A stretch of DNA of 64,000 nucleotides, from positions 59,031 to 123,030 of the forward strand of contig NZ_CANLZW010000013.1 in the NCBI RefSeq assembly GCF_947495625.1. Reading direction: 5' to 3'. The position numbers and the translations under genes are program-made. The stretch comes from an uncultured Cocleimonas sp. GTDB taxonomy: Bacteria; Pseudomonadota; Gammaproteobacteria; Thiotrichales; Thiotrichaceae. The notes under the pieces are model-generated. The model was given only the letters and a program-made list of their open reading frames with translations. It did not search any database and was not told the DNA's origin. Numbering within the stretch: position 1 is the stretch's first letter; the number at the start of each line of letters is the position of its first letter. This document shows, piece by piece, positions 8,331-15,192 of this stretch.

Positions 8331-9107
8331 ATGTATGCAAATATATTGGTCGCTTTTTTCATTGTATTAGCAATGCCAACTGTTTCTGCAAGCTATGACC
8401 CTCCAGAAAACAATACAGTTGCTGATTCAGATTTTTTGCAGAAACTACGTCGTACAAAAGATCCTGAAAGTCGTGTCGATCTGATACTTTCTATTGAAAA
8501 GAAAGTATCAGAAAGCACGCGAAAATCATTGGAAATTATTGCACTAGATTCTAAAGAAGCAGGGGAGGTTCGAATGCAGGCTATTTGCTCTTTAGGAAGC
8601 ATGGCTAATCAAAAAAGCCTCCCTATACTTCTAGATATTCTGGAAAGTGAGTTGCACCAGCATCGTGGTTTGTGGGCGTGCGTGATCCCCGCACTTGCTG
8701 AGCTAAAAGACAGAAAAGCAGTTCCTCTTTTAATACGTACTGCCAACCAAAGAGAAGAACATTTAGCGGGTATGGATCACATGGCTATTGAAGCCTTAGC
8801 AGAAATTGGCGATGAAAAAGAAATAGCGTTTCTAACGAGCAAGGCATATATAACTCCTGTGCGGCTTGCTGTTATTGAAGGCCTAGCCAGAATCGCATCT
8901 GTCAAATCAATAGATACATTGATAGAAGCATTGCAAGGAGCTGAAGACCCAGAAATCGTACAAGCAGCTCAACGAGGAATCGTAAAGATAGGCAAGGCTG
9001 CGATACCAGCTCTTAATAAAACCCTAGAAGAATTCCCTAAGGATTGGGATAAAGCATATACAGCACGTATACTTGAGCTAATTAATAAGATTCAAAATAC
9101 AAAATAA
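8331..9107 (+). CDS. exported HEAT-repeat protein
   Basis: 258 aa with an N-terminal signal sequence (MYANILVAFFIVLAMPTVSAS). From residue ~30 it is built of HEAT/PBS-lyase-like helical repeats, for example AGEVRMQAICSLGSMA, AVPLLIRTA, MAIEALAEIGDEKEIAFL, VRLAVIEGLARIAS and EIVQAAQRGIVKIG. These form a scaffold for protein binding; no enzymatic motif is seen. Start ATG 8331 lies 21 bp after the MORN-like gene and probably shares its transcript. Partner and role unknown. Confidence 0.8.
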   Translation: MYANILVAFFIVLAMPTVSASYDPPENNTVADSDFLQKLRRTKDPESRVDLILSIEKKVSESTRKSLEIIALDSKEAGEVRMQAICSLGSMANQKSLPILLDILESELHQHRGLWACVIPALAELKDRKAVPLLIRTANQREEHLAGMDHMAIEALAEIGDEKEIAFLTSKAYITPVRLAVIEGLARIASVKSIDTLIEALQGAEDPEIVQAAQRGIVKIGKAAIPALNKTLEEFPKDWDKAYTARILELINKIQNTK

Positions 9108-9194
9108 CTGGGGTTAGAGGAATGTTAAATAGAAATAAATTGGACATCTAATATTTAGTCCGTTTGGTCTACTTTTTTATGGCTGAAACTTAAA

Positions 9195-9367
9195 AAAAGT
9201 GCCTAGCTCTGCATAAGTTCTTATAGTCATTTTAAAAAAATAAAAATGAATAATCACTGAAAAGTAGGGGGTGACCAATATTGAGATATACCCCTATTTC
9301 AACCTACACTGCGCCATGCTTACCCATGGCCTGCTCTTCTGGCTTTTGCTTAGCCAAAAAGGGTAAC
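9195..9367 (+). repeat. A-element, long form, copy 4, with leader
   Basis: Leader AAAAAAGTGCCTAGCTCTGC (from 9195), also at ~23368 and 63908, then core AAAGTAGGGGGTGACC (five G) and the long tail ending AAAAAGGGTAAC. Upstream at 9141 is GGACATCTAATATTTAGTCC, a near copy of 3431-3450. The long upstream extension of the haem A synthase frame is encoded by this repeat and is not real. Confidence 0.8.
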
Positions 9368-9487
9368 TTACCCAAACCATTATTCAAGCGACTTCTTGAT
9401 CAGTCTCTCCTTAAATTATTCCAGTGTTATTTTTACCCGCAGATTAACTTGTTATACTCCGCCATTTATAGAACTAGCAGATCTACA

Positions 9488-10543
9488 ATGACTTACAAAA
9501 TAGACCATGATATGCACCACTTAAAGCAACCAATTGCCATTGCCAATTGGCTTTTTTTCGTTGCGTTTACCGTATTTATTATGGTCGTTATTGGTGGCAT
9601 TACGCGTCTGACCGAATCTGGTCTTTCAATCACCGAATGGAAGCTAATAACTGGCACATTGCCGCCGTTGAATGAAGCAGCTTGGTTAGCTGAGTTTGAA
9701 AAATATAAACTAATCCCTGAATATATTGAGATAAATGGCCCAGCGGGAATGGCTTTGGAAGATTTCAAGTCGATCTATTTTTGGGAATGGATCCATCGCT
9801 TTTGGGGTCGACTGATCGGACTTGTTTTTGCTTTACCATTTTTCTGGTTCTTGATCAAACGCGCTATACCAAAAGGTTATGGTGTTCGTCTTTCTGTGCT
9901 GTTGGTATTAGGTGGAATGCAGGGAGTGATCGGCTGGTGGATGGTTACTTCTGGTTTATCTGAGCGTACCGATGTTAGCCATTTTCGTCTGGCAGTCCAT
10001 TTGTTGATGGCTTTATTTATCATAGGAGCATTGGTTTGGACAGCGCTGGATCTTCGGCAGTTGGCTCGTGGTAATAGCAGTAAGTCAAAACTGACCGGTT
10101 TTGGCCTTTTGGTGTTGATTGTATTATTTTTGCAATTGTTGTTTGGTGCATATACAGCGGGACTGAATGCAGGATATGTGTCTAAAACCTGGCCGTTAAT
10201 GAATGGTTCTTTAATACCTTTAGGGATAGATTGGACAAGCAATCTTTGGCATACGCTCAATAATGATCCTATTGTTATCCACTTTATCCATCGCTCCTGG
10301 GCCTGGGTTACGGTGGGTTTTCTGATTGTGTTAGCTATGAGAATACGCTCACAGTGTAGAAAAGCATCGATAGCCATTCACAGTGCTTACGGTATTCAGA
10401 TCTTGCTTGGCATTGCGACTATTATGACTAGCGTAAATATAGTGTTTGCGGTACTGCATCAGGCAGTCGGCGCGCTGGTGGTTATCTCTACTGCGTGGGG
10501 AGTGCATCTACTAGGTCGTTCTTCATCAGATGGGAAAAACTAA
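9488..10543 (+). CDS. ctaA: haem A synthase (Cox15/CtaA type 2)
   Basis: Oxidises the C8 methyl of haem O to give haem A for aa3-type cytochrome oxidase; integral membrane enzyme. ATG 9488 gives 351 aa starting MTYKIDHDMHHLKQPIAIANW; the frame stays open further upstream only through repeat sequence. About eight TM helices are seen. Conserved family segments are GGITRLTESGLSITEWK, the type-2 loop PPLNEAAWLAEFEKYK, and haem-binding His in WEWIHRFWGR, DVSHFRLAVH, VIHFIHRSW and VLHQAVGA. No cox or ctaB genes are adjacent, which is unusual; the gene is isolated between repeat elements. Confidence 0.93.
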   Translation: MTYKIDHDMHHLKQPIAIANWLFFVAFTVFIMVVIGGITRLTESGLSITEWKLITGTLPPLNEAAWLAEFEKYKLIPEYIEINGPAGMALEDFKSIYFWEWIHRFWGRLIGLVFALPFFWFLIKRAIPKGYGVRLSVLLVLGGMQGVIGWWMVTSGLSERTDVSHFRLAVHLLMALFIIGALVWTALDLRQLARGNSSKSKLTGFGLLVLIVLFLQLLFGAYTAGLNAGYVSKTWPLMNGSLIPLGIDWTSNLWHTLNNDPIVIHFIHRSWAWVTVGFLIVLAMRIRSQCRKASIAIHSAYGIQILLGIATIMTSVNIVFAVLHQAVGALVVISTAWGVHLLGRSSSDGKN

Positions 10544-10625
10544 ACGGATTCTACAGTCATTGATAAGAGAAAGTGCCAAGCCGGGCTAAAAGTATCTATC
10601 GGTATTTAACCCAAAAAAGTGCCCT

Positions 10626-10731
10626 GAAGTAGGGGGGTGACTAATACTGAAATATTCTCCTGTTTCAACCTCCACAGCGCCATGCTTTCGCATGACCCTG
10701 CGTACCCTTCTGGACTTACCAGAAGGGTAAA
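10626..10731 (+). repeat. A-element, long form, copy 5
   Basis: Exact core AAGTAGGGGGGTGAC, tail with CATGCTTTCGCATG palindrome and CCCTTCTGGACTTACCAGAAGGG, a near-perfect hairpin. Confidence 0.87.
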
Positions 10732-10742
10732 TCAAATATTCT

Positions 10743-10927
10743 CCAAATACACTCTAAGGTCTAGTGTCGTCTTGCAGATGAGCTAGTCCTTAGCTTTGGC
10801 TTAAATATTCGGCTATCGCCTCACTCTTCGGGTCGTGTCATTGTGTTCTAACCTTATCTATGAAGTACACCCTTGTATTTCACAGCTGCTCGGCAGTTTC
10901 ATTTCATTCAATTGTTCAAATTCATCC
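10743..10927 (+). repeat. B-element, copy 2
   Basis: Second copy of the dispersed repeat at 6857-7043, same orientation and again next to an A-element, but in reverse order (A then B here, B then A there). More diverged in the middle (ATCGCCTCACTCTTCGGGTC versus AGCGCCTCACCCGTTGGGTC). Confidence 0.8.
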
Positions 10928-10993
10928 CAACAAATAGGATCAAATCATAGCTATTCTGATTATATGAAAATAATATTTGTATTATACAAAAGC

Positions 10994-11029
10994 TTGACAA
11001 TAATTAAAAGTATAACTATTGTATAGGAC
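10994..11029 (+). promoter_or_regulatory. sigma70-like promoter with TATAGGAC motif
   Basis: TTGACA (10994-10999), 17-bp spacer, TATTGT (11017-11022). It overlaps TATAGGAC (11022-11029), similar to the direct repeats TATAGTAC before the MerR gene (12828 and 12842). Probably drives the small membrane protein at 11075 and perhaps the HiPIP gene. Operator role is inferred. Confidence 0.5.
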
Positions 11030-11074
11030 AAGACCTGGTTAATTTAGGTCAAATAAACACAAAGGAGCTCTAAA

Positions 11075-11206
11075 ATGAAATCAATTAACTCAAAATTTTA
11101 TAATGAACAACAGGAGACTGCGGCTAGGAAAGTTCTTCTTGGTGTAATGTTCACGCCTCTTGTGATTGTTTTCTCAATAGTTACTTCTCTATCAATTGTT
11201 TCGTGA
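11075..11206 (+). CDS. small membrane protein (43 aa), unknown
   Basis: ATG 11075 is preceded by an ideal AAAGGAG at 7 bp and a recognisable promoter. The product has a charged N-terminal half (KFYNEQQETAARKVLL) and one hydrophobic C-terminal helix (GVMFTPLVIVFSIVTSLSIV), so a single-pass inner-membrane miniprotein is likely. No family recognised. It is the first gene of the HiPIP/DUF2189/MerR neighbourhood, about 200 bp upstream of the HiPIP gene. Confidence 0.6.
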   Translation: MKSINSKFYNEQQETAARKVLLGVMFTPLVIVFSIVTSLSIVS

Positions 11207-11403
11207 AAATTGAATTGAAGTCAATTATTGGACAAATAATGGACAAAAACAGACAGGAAGAAAAAAGACAGGTAGGGATTTTTCAGCTGTCTTTAACTTT
11301 AAGGATTGAGAGCTAAATTCGTTTGATACTCGTTGAGTGAATTGCTACTTCCTCTAATCCGTTAATTCGAAAACTTTAATTCAGCAGAATAAGGAAGCAT
11401 TTA

Positions 11404-11763
11404 ATGAAAACACAAATTATTGACTTAAAACGTAGAAACATTCTTAAACAAAGTCTTTTTGGGTTGAGCGCTGTTGCAGCTGCTGCAATTGTTAGTCCTA
11501 AGCAAGTATTTGCAGAGGATGGATTACCCAAGCTTGTAGAAGATGATCCGATGGCTATTGGAGTTGGTTATAAAAACGATGCTACTCAAATAGATATAGT
11601 CAAATACCCTAAACGTGCTGGTGAGGAGGGTGCGAAGCAATTATGTGAAAATTGTGCTCTCTATACAGGAGAAAAGGACGCTGAATGGGGTAAATGTACA
11701 ATATTTGCCGGTAAGCAGGTAAATGCGAAAGGTTGGTGTTCTGTTTGGGCCCCAAAGGCTTAA
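11404..11763 (+). CDS. hip: high-potential iron-sulfur protein (HiPIP)
   Basis: Periplasmic [4Fe-4S] electron carrier. The 119-aa precursor has a Tat signal with twin arginines (KRRNILKQSLFG) and a cleavage region near VFAED. The mature part has the HiPIP cysteine pattern CX2CX13CX13C (CENC, GKC, GWC) and a C-terminal SVWAPKA. An AAGGAAG ribosome binding site precedes ATG 11404. In this family it shuttles electrons to terminal oxidases or reaction centres; no photosynthesis gene is nearby, so a respiratory role is more likely. The DUF2189 gene follows after 55 bp. Confidence 0.93.
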   Translation: MKTQIIDLKRRNILKQSLFGLSAVAAAAIVSPKQVFAEDGLPKLVEDDPMAIGVGYKNDATQIDIVKYPKRAGEEGAKQLCENCALYTGEKDAEWGKCTIFAGKQVNAKGWCSVWAPKA

Positions 11764-11818
11764 TTGATAACAAACGAAACTGATATTGATATAAAAGTAT
11801 AAGAAGGAGTAATTATAA

Positions 11819-12643
11819 ATGAACGCATTCGTTGCAAAACATGTAGAACAAGATTCTGTTCCTGCTATCAGGGATTTATTTCAAAGTTATGAAGTGAATA
11901 AAGTAGAAATGTCCGAGATCAAGAGATGGTTATCAAAAGGATATACAGATTTAAAAACTAACCCATTGATCAGTGCTACATATGGTTTGGCATTTGCTGT
12001 GCTTGGCTTTGTGCTAAGCATGATTGCAGATGCAAATCCTGTTTTTGTGGGATCAACAACTACAGGGTTTTTATTGGCTGGACCATTTCTAGCACTAGGT
12101 CTTTACTTTGTGAGTAGTAAAATTGATAAAGGCGAGCAGGTATCATTAAGTCGGTCTTTAGGTGCAATTAGTGAAAATATGAGATGTATAGGAATTTATG
12201 CTATTACTCTGGGATTCGTAATGTCTGTATGGGTACGCATTTCAACCCTGGTTGCTAGCCTATCGGTTAATGATGTAACACTTACAGGAGCTGGAAATAT
12301 TGCTTTATTTAAGAGTCTATTGACCATGGATCAAGGTTTTCCGCTGATTCTGGGATTATTTGGTGTTGGATTAATATTCGCAACAATTGCATTTATAACA
12401 GGTGTGGTCACCTTGCCAATGCTAATGAACAATAAGGTAGATATAGTTACAGCCGTCAGCACTAGCATTAGAGTTGTTAAGAAAAACCCTTCAGTTATGG
12501 CCGTCTGGGCAATCACTATTGCTGTAATTATCGGTGTGGGAATCGCAACTAATTTCATCGGTTTGATAGTACTTATGCCACTCATCTCTTTCGCAAGCTG
12601 GCATGCATATCGTGATTTGGTTGGTAATCAGATCAAGCGATAA
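11819..12643 (+). CDS. DUF2189 integral membrane protein
   Basis: 274 aa. A cytoplasmic N-terminus (residues 1-50, with IKRWLSKGYTDLKTNPLISATYG, the family hallmark) precedes about six TM helices. DUF2189 proteins are common in proteobacteria and of unknown biochemical function; they often sit near respiratory or copper/cytochrome genes. An AAGGAG site precedes ATG 11819. Likely co-transcribed with the HiPIP gene, ending at the terminator at 12668. Confidence 0.85.
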   Translation: MNAFVAKHVEQDSVPAIRDLFQSYEVNKVEMSEIKRWLSKGYTDLKTNPLISATYGLAFAVLGFVLSMIADANPVFVGSTTTGFLLAGPFLALGLYFVSSKIDKGEQVSLSRSLGAISENMRCIGIYAITLGFVMSVWVRISTLVASLSVNDVTLTGAGNIALFKSLLTMDQGFPLILGLFGVGLIFATIAFITGVVTLPMLMNNKVDIVTAVSTSIRVVKKNPSVMAVWAITIAVIIGVGIATNFIGLIVLMPLISFASWHAYRDLVGNQIKR

Positions 12644-12667
12644 CTACTTTAAAAAATTTCAAATATG

Positions 12668-12697
12668 ACCCCGCTTGAAGCGGGGTTTCATATTTTT
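12668..12697 (+). terminator. terminator after HiPIP/DUF2189 unit
   Basis: Stem ACCCCGCT / AGCGGGGT, loop TGA, then a T-rich stretch (TTCATATTTTT). Confidence 0.8.
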
Positions 12698-12827
12698 ATA
12701 GCTGGCATCTTGGTCTAGCTAAATTTTAAGTCAGTTATCTTTTTGTCATTCATTTGGCGTTTTTATTTTATAATATTTAGTTTTTGTCCAATACTTAGTC
12801 ATACTATTGTTACTTGTCTATTATTTG

Positions 12828-12849
12828 TATAGTACGTTTTATATAGTAC
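12828..12849 (+). promoter_or_regulatory. direct repeat TATAGTAC x2, candidate MerR operator
   Basis: TATAGTAC at 12828-12835 and 12842-12849, 14 bp start to start, between possible promoter hexamers and the MerR start. A related TATAGGAC lies in the promoter at 11022. Autoregulation plus control of the upstream unit is inferred. Confidence 0.4.
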
Positions 12850-12876
12850 AGTTATGAAATTCATTTAGGAGAAACT

Positions 12877-13833
12877 ATGACCACATCTGCCGCCGGCTAT
12901 AAAATAGGTAAAGCAGCAAAAATGACCGGAATTTCTACAGACAAATTAAGAGTCTGGGAACGCCGCTATGCGGCAGTTACTCCAGTTCGCTCTGATGCGG
13001 GTGGCAGGCTGTATGCATATGATGATATTTTACGTCTGAAATTAATAAAAAAACTCATCGATGGTGGCGATACAATCAGCCATGTTGCAACCCTTGACCT
13101 AGAAGAATTACAGTCCCGTGTTGCAGAAGAAACTCAGGTTGGCATGCATAGTTTTTCGGATGAGTCTTTATGTATTGCGGTCATTGGTGAATCGCTATCT
13201 ACAAAGTTCTCATCAGTCAATGAAAGTAAAGATGATATTGAAGTTGTGGCTTCTTATAATAATATTGCTTCGTTAGGTAGTGAAATTAATATCCCCAAAG
13301 TGGATATATTGATATTTGAAAGGCCAGCATTACAGGAAGATAATCTTCAACAAATCCTGGATTTAACGCATCGTTTTAATGCCAGCCATACAGTCATAAT
13401 TTACCGATTTGCTGCACAAGATACTCTAAACAGATTGCCAAAATCCAAATGTAGCGCTTTGCGTGAGCCAGTTGATGTGAACACGATCATTGACCATTGC
13501 AAATCCTTTTACACTAGTAATACTGCTACCAAATCGTTTTTCGATATTAATGACGAAAGTGATACCGGTATAGTCCCAGCACGACGCTATGATGATGAAA
13601 CCCTGGTTAAAATCGCCGAAATGTCTCCAGCAGTGAAATGTGAATGTCCTCATCATCTTGCTGAATTACTGTTTTCTTTGACTGCTTTTGAAAAATATAG
13701 CAGTGAATGTGAGAGTTTAAATGTTGAGGATTCTGAGTTGCATGCGTATTTAAGTAATACTACATCGAAGGCACGCCACATGATTGAAAATGCCTTAGAT
13801 AAGGTGATTGAATTCGAAAACATTAAGATCTAA
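12877..13833 (+). CDS. MerR-family regulator, CarA/LitR-like architecture
   Basis: 318 aa. N-terminal MerR winged-helix (residues ~5-75): YKIGKAAKMTGISTDKLRVWERRY..VRSDAGGRLYAYDDILRLKLI, with the WERRY/P-R sequence typical of the CarA/CarH/LitR group rather than metal-sensing MerR. The middle (~95-190) has the look of a Rossmann-like response domain but without the DxHxxG cobalamin motif, so B12 or light sensing is doubtful. The C-terminal part (~225-318) is helical. AGGAGA lies just before ATG 12877. Candidate operators TATAGTAC are immediately upstream and in the promoter near 11022, suggesting it controls the HiPIP neighbourhood. Confidence 0.82.
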   Translation: MTTSAAGYKIGKAAKMTGISTDKLRVWERRYAAVTPVRSDAGGRLYAYDDILRLKLIKKLIDGGDTISHVATLDLEELQSRVAEETQVGMHSFSDESLCIAVIGESLSTKFSSVNESKDDIEVVASYNNIASLGSEINIPKVDILIFERPALQEDNLQQILDLTHRFNASHTVIIYRFAAQDTLNRLPKSKCSALREPVDVNTIIDHCKSFYTSNTATKSFFDINDESDTGIVPARRYDDETLVKIAEMSPAVKCECPHHLAELLFSLTAFEKYSSECESLNVEDSELHAYLSNTTSKARHMIENALDKVIEFENIKI

Positions 13834-13858
13834 ATCTGGTGCATTGTAAAAACTTTAA

Positions 13859-13873
13859 CAAGTATAGGGGTGA
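13859..13873 (+). repeat. A-core, short degenerate copy
   Basis: CAAGTATAGGGGTGACTC, four G; follows the MerR gene by 25 bp. Confidence 0.6.
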
Positions 13874-13890
13874 CTCAAAAAACCTCATAG

Positions 13891-14125
13891 CAAAGCATAA
13901 ATTCTATTTACATTTTTAAACAACAAAAACGAGCCCAGCTTCAGCGAGACAAAAGCATTGCTTTTTAATGCTTACTCGAAGGAAAGGCGTAGCTGCATAA
14001 ATATCATTCCGCAAAGCATAAGTTCCTTTGGTCATTTTAAGCAACAAAATGAGCCGAGATTTATCGAGACAAAAGCATTGCTGTTTGATGCTTACCCGTA
14101 GGGAAGGCCAAGCCGCATAAAAGTC
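13891..14125 (+). repeat. two ~120-bp tandem repeats
   Basis: Units begin CAAAGCATAAATTC (13891) and CAAAGCATAAGTTC (14012), 121 bp apart. Each holds GAGACAAAAGCATTGCT, AATGCTTAC/GATGCTTAC and a GGAAAGGC/GGGAAGGCC motif. The AAAGCATTGCT..ATGCTT part can fold as a hairpin. The array leads into the A-element at 14131 and fills the gap between the MerR and ABC genes. Confidence 0.75.
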
Positions 14126-14130
14126 ACTTA

Positions 14131-14224
14131 AAAGTAGGGGGGTGACTAATATTGAGATATTTCCCTGTTTCAACCAGCACTGCGGCATGCTTAAGCATGA
14201 CCCAGCGTATGCTTCTGACTTTTC
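14131..14224 (+). repeat. A-element, long form, copy 6
   Basis: Exact core AAGTAGGGGGGTGAC with the tail TAATATTGAGATATTTCCCT and palindrome GGCATGCTTAAGCATG, but lacking the final GGAAGGGCAAC arm. Nothing else is apparent in 14225-14406. Confidence 0.8.
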
Positions 14225-14406
14225 AATTTATCTAGTAAATATAAATATCCTAATTTAACGTCATCCGTACAGGGAGCTTCGATTGCCTTATAAGAATTCT
14301 ATTCGATGTAAAGTATTGTAATGATTGTTTCCCTTACAACTAAAGGCTTTTATTGTTGCCTCTGGCCTTTGATGTAACATTCCAAAAAAAGCAATCAAGC
14401 TATGCA

Positions 14407-15192
14407 ATGAACACAGCCCTGACTACTGCCAGAGACATAAAAACGATGACTTCAAAACCTGCAAAAAACCCACACGACGCAACTTCAAAGACGGTTGTAG
14501 ATTTAAGGCAGTTAAGTTTTTCCTATGACTTGCAAGAGGCTAAGCTGGATGTGCTGGTTGATGTTGATCTAACACTTAATCAGGGTGAAACCGTTGCCAT
14601 TTTAGGTCCGTCAGGTTCAGGCAAAACCTCTTTGTTATTATTGCTTGCTGGTCTGGAACAACCCACTAGCGGTGCTATTCTGATTGATGATAAAGACTTA
14701 GCGAAACTTGACGCAGACGCTTTGGCTGATCTTCGTCGCGATAGTTTGGGTATCGTGTTTCAGTCATTCCACTTAGTGCCAAGCTTAACGGCGTTAGGGA
14801 ATGTGATGTTACCACTGGAAATTGCTGAGAAAGATAATGTCGAAGGAAAGAATGCCCGCGAAGTCGCGACGACCATGCTGGAACGAGTGGGCTTGGCAGA
14901 GCGTGGGGGACATTACCCGACACAATTATCCGGTGGTGAACAACAGCGAGTTGCCATTGCTCGTGCTTTAGTTCACACGCCACGCTTGTTATTAGCGGAT
15001 GAGCCAACGGGTAACCTGGATGCTAAAACAGGTGAGCGCATTATCGAAATACTGTTCGGTTTAAACCGCGAAAGTGGTTCGACCATGATCTTGGTAACGC
15101 ATGATGAATCCATCGCTGCACAGTGTCAGCGTGTATTCCGCTTGCAACAAGGTAAATTAGTGGAGGACGCGCCGCATGCGGTTTCTTCTTAG
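14407..15192 (+). CDS. ybbA: ABC transporter ATP-binding protein, YbbA/LolD type
   Basis: ATPase subunit of an exporter-type ABC complex. Walker A GPSGSGKTS, Q-loop VFQSFHLVPSLTALGNVMLPLE, signature LSGGEQQRVAIARAL, Walker B LLLADEPTGNLD and H-loop VTHD are all intact. The start is uncertain: ATG 14407 (used) or ATG 14446, neither with a strong ribosome site; homology begins near residue 35. It overlaps the permease start by 17 bp, indicating translational coupling. Members with this pairing act on envelope lipids or lipoproteins, but the substrate is not established. Confidence 0.9.
   Translation: MNTALTTARDIKTMTSKPAKNPHDATSKTVVDLRQLSFSYDLQEAKLDVLVDVDLTLNQGETVAILGPSGSGKTSLLLLLAGLEQPTSGAILIDDKDLAKLDADALADLRRDSLGIVFQSFHLVPSLTALGNVMLPLEIAEKDNVEGKNAREVATTMLERVGLAERGGHYPTQLSGGEQQRVAIARALVHTPRLLLADEPTGNLDAKTGERIIEILFGLNRESGSTMILVTHDESIAAQCQRVFRLQQGKLVEDAPHAVSS

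Noticed and set aside
9281..9487. Extended N-terminus of haem A synthase
   Set aside because: Encoded entirely by the A-element tail and spacer; Cox15 homology begins after ATG 9488.
13891..14125. CRISPR-like array
   Set aside because: Only two ~120-bp units with diverged sequence; no short repeat-spacer periodicity and no cas gene.
3554..14224. A-elements as integron attC sites with gene cassettes between them
   Set aside because: No R' (RYYYAAC) / R'' (GTTRRRY) pairs at the ends, no integrase, and copies also lie between ordinary housekeeping genes.
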